A DNA stretch of 40,053 bases, from contig DVJW01000101.1 in the NCBI GenBank assembly GCA_018716505.1, positions 1 through 40,053 of the forward strand, read 5' to 3'. The stretch is from Candidatus Faecaligallichristensenella faecipullorum (GTDB lineage Bacteria; Bacillota; Clostridia; Christensenellales; Aristaeellaceae). Position numbers and translations under genes: made by a program. The first letter of the stretch is position 1, and each line of letters opens with the position of its first letter. Positions 28,547-37,555 of the stretch are shown here, piece by piece. A model generated the notes under the pieces. That model saw only the letters and a program-made list of their open reading frames with translations. It had not been told where the DNA came from and ran no database searches.

Positions 28547-29836
28547 ATGAAAAATTCCATACTGTTTCAAAACGCGCGCATTGTGGATCCTTCCTGCGGG
28601 CGGGACGAAGTTTCCGACCTGTTGGTGGAAAACGGAAAAATTGCAAAAATCGAAAAGAATATTCAGGCGCCGGATGCGCAGAATGTGGATTGCACGGGCA
28701 AGGTGATTGTGCCCGGTTTTGTGGATCTGCATTGCCATCTGCGCGAGCCCGGCTTTGAGTACAAAGAGGACATCGAGAGCGGTACCCGGGCCGCGGCCCA
28801 CGGCGGATTTACCACGGTCTGCTGCATGCCCAACCTGAGCCCGGTGAACGACAACGCGGCGGTGACCAGCTATATCGTAAACAAGGCCGCGCAAAAGGGA
28901 TCGGTCAAGGTGCGGCCCATCGGCGCGATCACCAAGGGCTTGAAGGGCGAGGAGTTGGCCGAAATCGGCCAGATGAAGGAAGCGGGCATTGTGGCGGTTT
29001 CCGACGACGGCAAGCCGGTGATGAACAGCCGCATGATGTACAACGCCATCAAGTACGCCGCCGACTTTGGGCTGAAGGTGACCTCCCATTGCGAGGACAC
29101 CAACCTGGCGGGCAACGGCGTGATGAACGAGGGCTATCATTCCACGGTGTTGGGCCTCAGGGGCATTCCGCGCTCGGCCGAGGAGGTCATGCTGGCCCGG
29201 GAAATCCTGCTCAGCGAAACCCTGAAGCTGCCGGTGCACATCTGCCACGTGTCCACCAAGGGCGGGGTGCAGCTGCTGCGCGAGGCCAAAGCCCGGGGCG
29301 TTCAGGTGACCGCCGAAACCTGCCCCCATTATATCGCCCTGACCGACGCCGAGGTGGAGGGCTACGACCCCAATACCCGGGTCAATCCGCCGCTGCGCGA
29401 GCGCGAGGACGTTCAGGCCATCATTGAGGGCCTGTTGGATGGTTCTTTGGATTGCATCGCCACCGACCACGCGCCCCATCACCGGGACGAGAAGATGGTG
29501 GAGTACGAGGTGGCCGCCTCGGGCATTTCGGGCTTTGAAACCGCGTTTTCGGTGTGCTATACCGCGCTGGTGGCCACCGGCAGGATGAGCTTTGAAAAGT
29601 TGATTGAAAAGATGACCTGCGCGCCCGCGAAGATCTTTGATTTGGATTGCGGCACGTTGGGGGTCGGGGCCTGCGCGGATCTGACGGTGCTCGATCTGAA
29701 ACAGAACTGGACCGTGGACGCCAAGGCCTTCCTGTCCAAGGGAAAGAACACGCCCTTTGACGGCAAGCCCTTGACCGGCAAGGTCATGGCCACCTATGTG
29801 GATGGAAAATGCGTTTATGGGGAGGAAGCAAAATGA
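28547..29836 (+). CDS. pyrC: Dihydroorotase
   Basis: VIVPGFVDLHCHLREPGFEYKEDIESGTRAAAHGGFTTVCCMPNLSPVND; IATDHAPHHRDEK. Confidence 0.96.
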   Translation: MKNSILFQNARIVDPSCGRDEVSDLLVENGKIAKIEKNIQAPDAQNVDCTGKVIVPGFVDLHCHLREPGFEYKEDIESGTRAAAHGGFTTVCCMPNLSPVNDNAAVTSYIVNKAAQKGSVKVRPIGAITKGLKGEELAEIGQMKEAGIVAVSDDGKPVMNSRMMYNAIKYAADFGLKVTSHCEDTNLAGNGVMNEGYHSTVLGLRGIPRSAEEVMLAREILLSETLKLPVHICHVSTKGGVQLLREAKARGVQVTAETCPHYIALTDAEVEGYDPNTRVNPPLREREDVQAIIEGLLDGSLDCIATDHAPHHRDEKMVEYEVAASGISGFETAFSVCYTALVATGRMSFEKLIEKMTCAPAKIFDLDCGTLGVGACADLTVLDLKQNWTVDAKAFLSKGKNTPFDGKPLTGKVMATYVDGKCVYGEEAK

Positions 29837-30756
29837 AATTCCAGATTGATCTTTTAATTGAGCGCATCCGCAAGACCGGGAACCCCACCTGCGTGGGCCT
29901 GGATACCCGGGTGGAGTACCTGCCCAAGGCGTATCTGGACTCCATCTGCCCGGACGGGGTGGACAGCATGGAAAAGGCGGCCCAGGCCATTTTGCAATAC
30001 AACATCGACCTGTTGGACGCGGTGGCCGATCTGATCCCCTCGGTCAAGGTTCAGGTGGCCTATTATGAGATGTACGGCCTGGAGGGCATGAAGGCCTTTT
30101 ATCAGACCGTAAAGGAAGCCAAGGCCCGGAATCTCACGGTGATCGTGGACGTCAAGCGCAACGACATCGGGGCCACGGCAGAGGCGTATTCCGCCGCCTA
30201 CCTGGGGGAGACCAGCTTGCCCAAGGGCGCCGCCCGGGCTTGCGAAAGCGATTTCGCCACCGTGAACCCCTATCTGGGCGAGGACGGAATCAAGCCCTTC
30301 CTGAAGGATATCGCCTCTCATGGCACCGGCATCTTCGCGTTGGTCAAAACCTCAAACCCCTCCTCGGGCCAGCTGCAGGATTTGATGATCGGGGAGAAGA
30401 CGGTGTATCAGGTGGTGGGCGATCTGGTTTCCGAATGGGGCAAGGATTCCATCGGCGAATACGGCTACAGCGCGGTGGGCGCGGTGGTGGGCGCCACCTA
30501 CCCGGAGCAGGGAACCGAGCTCAGGAAGCGCCTTCCGCACACCTTCTTCCTGGTGCCCGGCTACGGGGCTCAGGGCGCCAAAGGCGAGGATTTGAAGGGC
30601 TGCTTTGACGAAAAGGGCGAGGGCGCGGTGGTAAACGCCTCCCGCTCCATCCTGTGCGCCTGGAAAAAGCATCCGGAAATGGACTTTAAGCAGGCCGCTC
30701 GCGCCGAAGTCATCGCCATGCGCGACGACATCGCCTCGGCGCTGGGCAAAAACTGA
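29833..30756 (+). CDS. pyrF: Orotidine-5'-phosphate decarboxylase (PyrF type 2)
   Basis: PTCVGLDTRVEYLP, LTVIVDVKRNDIGATAEAYSAAYLG, FFLVPGYGAQGAKGEDL; 4-nt ATGA overlap with pyrC. Confidence 0.95.
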   Translation: MKFQIDLLIERIRKTGNPTCVGLDTRVEYLPKAYLDSICPDGVDSMEKAAQAILQYNIDLLDAVADLIPSVKVQVAYYEMYGLEGMKAFYQTVKEAKARNLTVIVDVKRNDIGATAEAYSAAYLGETSLPKGAARACESDFATVNPYLGEDGIKPFLKDIASHGTGIFALVKTSNPSSGQLQDLMIGEKTVYQVVGDLVSEWGKDSIGEYGYSAVGAVVGATYPEQGTELRKRLPHTFFLVPGYGAQGAKGEDLKGCFDEKGEGAVVNASRSILCAWKKHPEMDFKQAARAEVIAMRDDIASALGKN

Positions 30757-30771
30757 GCGGAGGTACGGAAA

Positions 30772-31548
30772 GTGAAGCAGATATTGGCCAGCGTGGTGTC
30801 GGTGAACACCATCGCGCAGGATATTTTTGAAATGAAGCTGTATGCGCCCGAGCTGTTCGAGGGTCAGGCGGTCAGGCCCGGCATGTTTGTGCACATGCTG
30901 CTGGGGGATGACGCCCGGATCCTGCGCCGGCCCATCAGCATCTATGGGGCCAATCCCCAGGACGGCCAGATTGCGCTGGCCATCCAGATCGTGGGCCAGG
31001 GCACCCGCAAGCTCTCCGAAAAAAAGCCGGGCGACCGGGTGGATATCCTGGGACCGCTGGGCAACAACTTTGAGTTTCAAGACGCCCGGATCATCTATGG
31101 CGTGGGCGGCGGCGTGGGCATTTCGCCCATCCGCTTCGCGGCCATGAGCCTGAATCCCGGACAGGAGATGGAGGCCTTTTTCGGCTACCGGACGCAGAGC
31201 CTGATCTATGGGGACGAGGGCCTGGAATGCCCGGTGCACATCACCACCGACGACGGCAGCGCCGGGGAGCACGGACTGGTTACCGCGCCCCTTAAGCGGC
31301 GCATGGCCGAGCGCAGGCCGGATCTGGTGATCTGCTGCGGCCCCACGCCCATGATGCGGGCGGTGCAAAAGCTGTGTTCCGAGATGGAGATCGAATGCCA
31401 GCTTTCGCTGGAAGCGCGCATGGGCTGCGGGGTGGGCGCCTGCAACGGCTGCACGGTCAAGGTCAAGGACGGCGCGGATTGGCAATACCGCCGGGTGTGC
31501 GTGGATGGCCCGGTATTTCAGGGCAAGGATGTGATCTTCAATGGCTGA
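30772..31548 (+). CDS. pyrK: Dihydroorotate dehydrogenase electron-transfer subunit
   Basis: RRPISIYGANPQ, GVGGGVGISPIRF and Cys motif LEARMGCGVGACNGCTVKVKDG...YRRVCVDGPVF; GTG start. Confidence 0.95.
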   Translation: MKQILASVVSVNTIAQDIFEMKLYAPELFEGQAVRPGMFVHMLLGDDARILRRPISIYGANPQDGQIALAIQIVGQGTRKLSEKKPGDRVDILGPLGNNFEFQDARIIYGVGGGVGISPIRFAAMSLNPGQEMEAFFGYRTQSLIYGDEGLECPVHITTDDGSAGEHGLVTAPLKRRMAERRPDLVICCGPTPMMRAVQKLCSEMEIECQLSLEARMGCGVGACNGCTVKVKDGADWQYRRVCVDGPVFQGKDVIFNG

Positions 31549-32455
31549 GCGCAATCTTCAGGTGGAAATCTGCGGGGTAAAGTTTAAAAATCCGGTCATC
31601 GCCGCCTCGGGCACCTTTGGATTTGGCCGGGAATACGCGCATTTTTATGATATTGGCCTGTTGGGCGGGGTGTCCACCAAGGCGTTGACCATTGCGCCGC
31701 GCCGGGGCAACCCCATGCCCCGGGTGGCCGAGACCCCGTCGGGCATGTTAAACGCCATCGGCCTTCAAAACCCCGGGGTGGAAACCTACCTGGCCGAGCA
31801 CGCCCAATGGCTCAAATCCACCGGAACCACGGTGATCGCCAACATCGCGGGCGCCACGGTGGAGGACTATGTGGCGGTGGCCGAGCGGCTAAACGGCGCT
31901 CCGGTGGATATGTTGGAGCTCAATATCTCCTGCCCCAACGTGAAGCAGGGCGGGGTGGCCTTCGGCACCGACCCCAAACAGGTGGAGTATATTGTGCGGG
32001 AGGTCAAGCGGGCGGCCGGTCAGCCGCTGATGGTCAAACTTTCCCCCAATGTGACCGATATCACCGAAACCGCCCTGGCCGCCCAGCAGGCGGGCGCGGA
32101 CGCGCTTTCTTTAATCAACACCTTGACCGGCATGGAGATCGACGTGCATCGCCGCCGTCCGCTGCTGGCCAATGTGACCGGCGGGCTGTCCGGTCCCGCG
32201 GTGCGCCCGGTGGCGCTGCGCATGGTGTATCAGGTCTGCCGCAAGGTTCAGATTCCGGTGGTGGGCATGGGCGGCATCATGACCGGCGAGGACGCGGTGG
32301 CCTTCATGCTCTGCGGGGCCCGGGCGGTCATGGTGGGCACGGCCAACGTGAGCAACCCCAACGCCTGCCCGGAAATTATCAAGGGCATTGAGGAATATAT
32401 GATCCGCCACGATATCCGGGATGTGAACGAGCTGGTGGACGCGCTGATGGTGTAA
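31541..32455 (+). CDS. pyrD: Dihydroorotate dehydrogenase, catalytic subunit (class 1B)
   Basis: NPVIAASGTFGFGREY, GLQNPGVETYL, LELNISCPNVKQGGVAFGTDP, VVGMGGIMTGEDAVAFMLCGARAVMVGTAN. Confidence 0.96.
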   Translation: MAERNLQVEICGVKFKNPVIAASGTFGFGREYAHFYDIGLLGGVSTKALTIAPRRGNPMPRVAETPSGMLNAIGLQNPGVETYLAEHAQWLKSTGTTVIANIAGATVEDYVAVAERLNGAPVDMLELNISCPNVKQGGVAFGTDPKQVEYIVREVKRAAGQPLMVKLSPNVTDITETALAAQQAGADALSLINTLTGMEIDVHRRRPLLANVTGGLSGPAVRPVALRMVYQVCRKVQIPVVGMGGIMTGEDAVAFMLCGARAVMVGTANVSNPNACPEIIKGIEEYMIRHDIRDVNELVDALMV

Positions 32456-32526
32456 AGTATAAGCCCGCGGAGGAGCGCTTTTTCTCTGCGGGCCATTTGT
32501 TTGGGAAAGAGGGGGCGTTTGGACGA

Positions 32527-33378
32527 ATGGAGATTTCGGCGGAAATGGTGAAGCGGCTGGTCGCGGAACAGTTTCCTCAATGGGGCAATCTTGAGGTTCG
32601 GCCGGTGCGCCGCAGCGGACACGACAATCGGACGTTCCATCTGGGCGAAACAATGACGGTGCGGTTGCCCAGCGGCGAGGCCTATGTGCCGCAAATTGAG
32701 AAGGAGGCACGGTGGTTGCCCTTCCTGGCCAAACGGCTGTCGCTTCCGATTTCCAGCCCCATCGCCCAGGGCAAGCCCGGCCCGGAATATCCCTTTCCCT
32801 GGTCGGTCAACCGGTATTTGGAAGGGGAAACGGCGGAGGAAAGCGCTGTTCCGGATCAAAATGGATTCGCGGAGGATCTCGCCGCGTTTTTGAAGGAACT
32901 TCAGGGCATTGACACCACGGGTGCGCCCGTGGGCGGAAGCCATAATTTTTATCGGGGAGCCAGTCTATCCATATACGACGGAGAAACCCGGCAGGCGCTG
33001 TCCGAACTCAAAAGAGAACTGCCGGAGGGAAAAATTCGAGCGGTTTGGAACCGGGCTCTGGACTCCGAATGGCCCCATCCCGGGGTTTGGATCCACGGGG
33101 ATGTGGCGCCGGGCAATTTATTGGTAAAAGAGGGAAGGCTTTGCGGGGTCATTGATTTCGGCATCATGGGCGTTGGCGATCCTTCCTGCGACTATGCCAT
33201 GGCCTGGACGTTCTTCGACGCGGAGAGCCGGCGGGTTTTTCTGCGGGGATTGGACGAGGGAACCGTTGACCGGGCTCGGGGTTGGGCGCTGTGGAAGGCT
33301 TTGATTACCTATAAACGGCCGGACGGCACGACAGATCCCTCCGCCCGGAATACCTTAAAAAGCATATTGGACGAATAA
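32527..33378 (+). CDS. Aminoglycoside phosphotransferase (APH)-family kinase
   Basis: HDNRTFHLGETMTVRLPSGEAYVPQIEKEARWLP; WIHGDVAPGNLLVKEGRLCGVIDFGIMGVGDPSCDYAMAW. Start 32527; ORF open from 32497. Confidence 0.88.
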   Translation: MEISAEMVKRLVAEQFPQWGNLEVRPVRRSGHDNRTFHLGETMTVRLPSGEAYVPQIEKEARWLPFLAKRLSLPISSPIAQGKPGPEYPFPWSVNRYLEGETAEESAVPDQNGFAEDLAAFLKELQGIDTTGAPVGGSHNFYRGASLSIYDGETRQALSELKRELPEGKIRAVWNRALDSEWPHPGVWIHGDVAPGNLLVKEGRLCGVIDFGIMGVGDPSCDYAMAWTFFDAESRRVFLRGLDEGTVDRARGWALWKALITYKRPDGTTDPSARNTLKSILDE

Positions 33379-33381
33379 AAC

Positions 33382-33420
33382 GCGAAGCCGCCCTGCTCAT
33401 GTGAGCGGAGCGGCTTCGCA
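33382..33420. terminator. Hairpin between convergent genes, probable terminator
   Basis: gcgaagccgc-cctgctcatgtgagcgga-gcggcttcgc; no long T run. Confidence 0.55.
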
Positions 33421-33431
33421 TATAAGCGGCT

Positions 33432-35219
33432 TTACGGTTGGAGCTTGCGCTCCGCCACGTCAAAGGAGAACAGGTGGCAGGCAGCACTGCCCCAGGTGGA
33501 CAAGGGCGTCAGGATCAATTCCTTCACCCAGGCATCCAACTCAATAAAATTCAGCCGCTGATGGTTTTCCGAGGTCTCATACAGCAGAGCCTTGGTACCG
33601 TCGGCCATCACGCCTTCGATTTTATAGGCGCGCGTCAAGGTCTTGGGCGGATAGGAATCGGGCCAGCCCAGCGGCCGGTTGTGAATCATGTTGCGGTTGA
33701 GCTTGAATTCGGCCTCGGGCAGGGTTTCCCGGTTTAAATCGCTGTCCCAGATAAGGCGCACCCGGCCCACATGAACCGTCCGGGCAAAGGCGTAGGAGAC
33801 GCTCTGGCCCAAGGCCAAGGCGCAGCCGTTGTCCGCATCCCCGATGGGCCGGTCGAATCCGTTGCGCAGGTTCCCGGCTTCGGGCGAGGCGCATTTTATT
33901 TTGGCCTCCATTGTAAGGGCGGGCACCTTGCGCCGGTTGAAGGGCAGATAGCAATCGTCCTCCATCAGCGTCTGCTTCAGTTCCTCTATGCGCGTCTCAT
34001 ACACCCCCCGCGGGCTGATCTTGTCCCGCAGGGCGATGGAAGCCGCCGTACCCACCGCTTGGCCGATGGCGCCGCAGGTGGCCATGACCCGGGTGGAGCT
34101 CATGGCCGTGTGGGTGACCGAGATATTCCGCCCCGCGAACATCAGGTTTTCCACGTTGCGGGAATACAGGCAGCGGTAGGGAATACCATAGGGCGAGGGC
34201 GCGGGGTAATAGATAGTGGGCTGTTCCCGGGTTAAAAAGCCGCCCGGGTGATGGTCGTCCATGGACCAGCCGCCATAGGCCACCAGATCCGGAAATTTGC
34301 CCCCGGCTCGCACGTCGTTTTGCGTTAGAATATGGTCGCCCAGATAGCGCCGGCTTTCCCGCTTGCCGGGCAGGATGCCCATCCAGTCCAGCCGCCAGTT
34401 CTGATTCTTCTCTTTGTTTTCCGGGGCATTTTTCACATAGTCCCACAGGCCATAGGCGGTCTTGAGTAGTTCATCCCGCAGAATTTCGGTATCCGCAATG
34501 GCGTCCATTTCGCCGCCCAGTTCCAAATACCAGAAATTTTCCGAAGGATTGCTCATATCCGGCAGCCGGTGGGGCAGGTCGTCCCGGGTATAGTGATAGG
34601 CCCAGGACGGGGGAATGAATTCCGAGGGGCGGCTTTCCTCCCGGGCCTGAATCATGCAGCTCATGCCCATGGTTTTTTTGTCCGCCTGTTGCGGGGCAAT
34701 GTCCTCGCCAAACTCCCGTTCCGCCTCCCGGCCCATGCGGAAGTCGGCCCCGGTCAGGGGTGCCAGCACGCTGTCTCCGGAGCAATCGGCGAACAGCCCG
34801 GCCTCCACCTCATGAAAGCGCTGGGTGGTCATCTGCCAGCCGCGCACCCGGCGGATGCGCCCGCCCTCCATATCGCATTCATTGCAGGTGCAGTTGAGCA
34901 ACAGCTCGATATTGGGCTGATAGCGCGCCATTTCGTACAGAATTCCGTCCCAGATGGAGTAATTCTTGTCCGGATTGCGGTACTGGTTTTCCAGCATCAT
35001 TTCCTCAATCAGTCCGGTCTCCTTGTTGTTTTTCCCATGGGCGCCGCAAATCCACATGCGGATTTCGCTGGAGGCGTTGCCGCCCAGCATGGGGCGTTCG
35101 TGCATCAAAACCACCTTCGTTCCATGGCGCGCGGCCGCCACCGCGGCGCAGAGGCCCGCAATGCCCCCGCCGATAATGCACAATTCGGTCTTGTGGAAGA
35201 TGGTCTGGAATCCATTCAT
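33432..35219 (-). CDS. FAD-dependent oxidoreductase (FAD_oxidored-like) with C-terminal accessory domain
   Basis: Dinucleotide motif ELCIIGGGIAGLCAAVAAARHGTKVVLMHERPMLGGNASSEIRMWICGAHG; LFAGRNISVTHTAMSSTRVMATCGAIGQAVGTAA. Confidence 0.88.
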   Translation of the reverse strand: MNGFQTIFHKTELCIIGGGIAGLCAAVAAARHGTKVVLMHERPMLGGNASSEIRMWICGAHGKNNKETGLIEEMMLENQYRNPDKNYSIWDGILYEMARYQPNIELLLNCTCNECDMEGGRIRRVRGWQMTTQRFHEVEAGLFADCSGDSVLAPLTGADFRMGREAEREFGEDIAPQQADKKTMGMSCMIQAREESRPSEFIPPSWAYHYTRDDLPHRLPDMSNPSENFWYLELGGEMDAIADTEILRDELLKTAYGLWDYVKNAPENKEKNQNWRLDWMGILPGKRESRRYLGDHILTQNDVRAGGKFPDLVAYGGWSMDDHHPGGFLTREQPTIYYPAPSPYGIPYRCLYSRNVENLMFAGRNISVTHTAMSSTRVMATCGAIGQAVGTAASIALRDKISPRGVYETRIEELKQTLMEDDCYLPFNRRKVPALTMEAKIKCASPEAGNLRNGFDRPIGDADNGCALALGQSVSYAFARTVHVGRVRLIWDSDLNRETLPEAEFKLNRNMIHNRPLGWPDSYPPKTLTRAYKIEGVMADGTKALLYETSENHQRLNFIELDAWVKELILTPLSTWGSAACHLFSFDVAERKLQP

Positions 35220-35264
35220 GGCCGCATTCCTCCTAAAGGCGCAAGCGCCGTATCGTAGACTGCT

Positions 35265-36338
35265 TTAATTCCTGGAGCCGTCAGGGTTCCAGACCCAGGT
35301 GTGATCCTCGGGGACCGCGCTGGCAGGCAAATTGAAATAGGTATAGTCGATGCCTGGGTCGAGATCATCCCACGTTATATCGACCATTCGCCATTCACCG
35401 TCCACTTTCACCCAGTTCCAGGCGTGATTGCTGCGCCAGTAGTCCACTTCTTCACCTTCCGCCGTGGGCGTCAGGCCGATCTGGAAACGCACATCCAAAC
35501 CGCATAAGGTACCGAGCAGATAAAAGGTATCCGCGTAGCCATCGCACACGCACAGGCCTTCCAGAAGCGCGCCCAGGCAGCTGTGGCGCAAATCCTTATC
35601 AAGGGTTTCGCCGTTGTCATAATCCACCCGTTCGCAGATCAGGTCATGAATCTGCCGCATCACATCTTCCGTGCTGCCCGGGACGATTTCCGAAGCCCAG
35701 GCCTGGGCGGTTTTCAGCGCCTGAAGCTCGGCGTCGGAAAGCGCTGAGGAATCGCCGGTTTCCAAGGCGTGCAGCAGGCGATAGCTGGGATAGTAGCTCG
35801 AAGGCCTGATGGTCAATACCGGCAGAGCGGATGAGGAACACCTTCCATCTCGGATCCCACAGTTTTCAATGGCAATCCAACGGACTTCGGACCACATATC
35901 GCCGGTGATCTGATCGTATAGCGCCTGATCGCAGACGATATAGATGACATCCTTTAAGTCGCGCGCGCTTTGGTTGATGGCTTCAACCAGGCCGTTTAAG
36001 TCCTGGACATGTGGAGCGCTGTCGTCAAATATGCAGTTTTTATAGGCAATTTTGGAACTGAGCGTTCCATAGTTCGTTTCCACAATGCCCGCCTGAATTT
36101 CCAGTTGCATCATGAGCGCGGAATCATCCGCGAACAGCGCTTCTTTGAGCTCATCGCTGACCCAGATATCGAAGGAGATATAGCTCCTTTGAGGATTGGC
36201 CGCCTTTACGGCCAGCAGCGCGTTGAGATATTCTTCCGCGGTGGCGCAGACATTTTCCCCGGCTGCTTCGGCCTGAACGCAGAATGGCATCGCCAGGGTC
36301 AGGGCCAGAATCAGCAATCCCACTACCCAACGTTTCAT
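35265..36338 (-). CDS. Secreted transglutaminase-like domain protein
   Basis: Signal peptide MKRWVVGLLILALTLAMPFCVQAEA; Cys/His/Asp arrangement GLCVCDGYADTFYLLGTLCGL...SNHAWNWVKVDGEWRMVDITWDD. Confidence 0.85.
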   Translation of the reverse strand: MKRWVVGLLILALTLAMPFCVQAEAAGENVCATAEEYLNALLAVKAANPQRSYISFDIWVSDELKEALFADDSALMMQLEIQAGIVETNYGTLSSKIAYKNCIFDDSAPHVQDLNGLVEAINQSARDLKDVIYIVCDQALYDQITGDMWSEVRWIAIENCGIRDGRCSSSALPVLTIRPSSYYPSYRLLHALETGDSSALSDAELQALKTAQAWASEIVPGSTEDVMRQIHDLICERVDYDNGETLDKDLRHSCLGALLEGLCVCDGYADTFYLLGTLCGLDVRFQIGLTPTAEGEEVDYWRSNHAWNWVKVDGEWRMVDITWDDLDPGIDYTYFNLPASAVPEDHTWVWNPDGSRN

Positions 36339-36461
36339 GAAAATTCCCCTCCGTTTTTCGGTCTGTCGTTTTGTCCAGTGGACAGAACATGTTCTTCCGC
36401 CGGAAATTGAGCTTTTGAGGCTGAATGATTCCCGAGGAAACCGGGAATGTCAAAAACAGGT

Positions 36462-37475
36462 TTACGCTTCCACAAAGGGCGATTGGCCGTCGTAGCGATA
36501 GAGGCAAACCTGGCTGGCGTCGCCCTCGGGACCCTTTTGTTCATGGGAAATCATATAATAGCCGTCGCCCAGAGCGCACAGCCCGGTGGCACCCCATTTG
36601 AAGTTCCATCCCGCCATGCCGTTGCCGGACAGGGTAAGGCAAAGGCCGGAGGATTCCAACCCCTTGAGCGGGCGCATTTCAGGGGCTATGGAGCCGTCGA
36701 TGGCGAACAGGCTGGGGTTTGCGAATTCCGGCTTTTTGCCCGGATACACCGCCATAAACCATTGGCGGGTAAAGGCGTCGTATTCCAGGTTTTGCACCCC
36801 ATAGGTGGTGTTGCCGGTGTACACGAACAGCCGGGCCATGGGCGCTTCCGGCCCCGAGCTATGGGGAGCTTCCTGAAACAACGGCTGGGCCAGCGTGTCC
36901 CAATCCCGGGTGTCGTAGGCCAGCAGGATCTGATAATCGTTGTCTGTGCGGCTGTTGTCGGAATAGATGCCGTAGGCCACGAACAGATATTCCTTGGAAT
37001 CCGGCGCGCAGCCGAACATCGGGCCGAAGCCGGTGCCGTCTATGCCGCTGCAACCATAGCGATGTCCGGGCGCGAGGTAATCGTCGGCCACATCCTTCAG
37101 GTACACCGCGCGCATAACCCCGTCCTTCAGGGCGTCCATATCCATGCGGTCGATCTTATCCACGTCGAAAATGGCGATATAAAAGGCGTTGCGGATGCGC
37201 GCGTCGGGGCTCACACGGGCCAAAATGCCCTGACCAATCTCATCGTTTTTGTATTCCAAAGAGCCGTAAACCCTTCCGTCGGCCTCGTGAAAATCGATGC
37301 AGCCCAAATGGCCCAGCAGTCCGCCCACGCTGCCGATAACGTGTCCGGAAAAATCGGTCTTGATCAGGGCGGTGGTAAAGGAGTAGTAGATAAAGCCCTT
37401 TGACTTGTCCACCGCGATGCCCTGACAATGGCCGGTTTTCCAGGGGCCGCAAAAAATTTGCCGGGGGTATTCCAT
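36462..37475 (-). CDS. Hypothetical protein, propeller-like
   Basis: Repeated strand-like motifs (GIAVDKSKGFIYYSFTTALIKTDFSGHVIGSVGG; LEYDAFTRQWFMAVYPG; LGDGYYMISHEQKG); no signal peptide; family not identified. Confidence 0.7.
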   Translation of the reverse strand: MEYPRQIFCGPWKTGHCQGIAVDKSKGFIYYSFTTALIKTDFSGHVIGSVGGLLGHLGCIDFHEADGRVYGSLEYKNDEIGQGILARVSPDARIRNAFYIAIFDVDKIDRMDMDALKDGVMRAVYLKDVADDYLAPGHRYGCSGIDGTGFGPMFGCAPDSKEYLFVAYGIYSDNSRTDNDYQILLAYDTRDWDTLAQPLFQEAPHSSGPEAPMARLFVYTGNTTYGVQNLEYDAFTRQWFMAVYPGKKPEFANPSLFAIDGSIAPEMRPLKGLESSGLCLTLSGNGMAGWNFKWGATGLCALGDGYYMISHEQKGPEGDASQVCLYRYDGQSPFVEA

Positions 37476-37555
37476 AAGCGTTTCCTCCTATTCGTTATTC
37501 GGCGGTGAAAGGCGGCCGGCGCGCCCTTCGCCCATGCGCCGGCCCAACCTTTATT

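Noticed and set aside
27644-29482. 612-aa minus-strand ORF antisense to pyrB/pyrC
   Set aside because: Shadow ORF; His/Gly/Arg/Ala-rich with no recognisable motif, while pyrB and pyrC on the plus strand have full motifs and SD sites
30352-31554. 400-aa minus-strand ORF antisense to pyrF/pyrK
   Set aside because: Shadow ORF with no motif; the opposite strand is clearly coding
32461-32492. Hairpin gcccgcggagg...ctctgcgggc after pyrD as a terminator
   Set aside because: Imperfect stem and no T run; transcription may continue into the APH-family gene, so not called
34569-35258. 229-aa plus-strand ORF antisense to the FAD oxidoreductase
   Set aside because: Shadow ORF; the Rossmann motif lies on the minus strand
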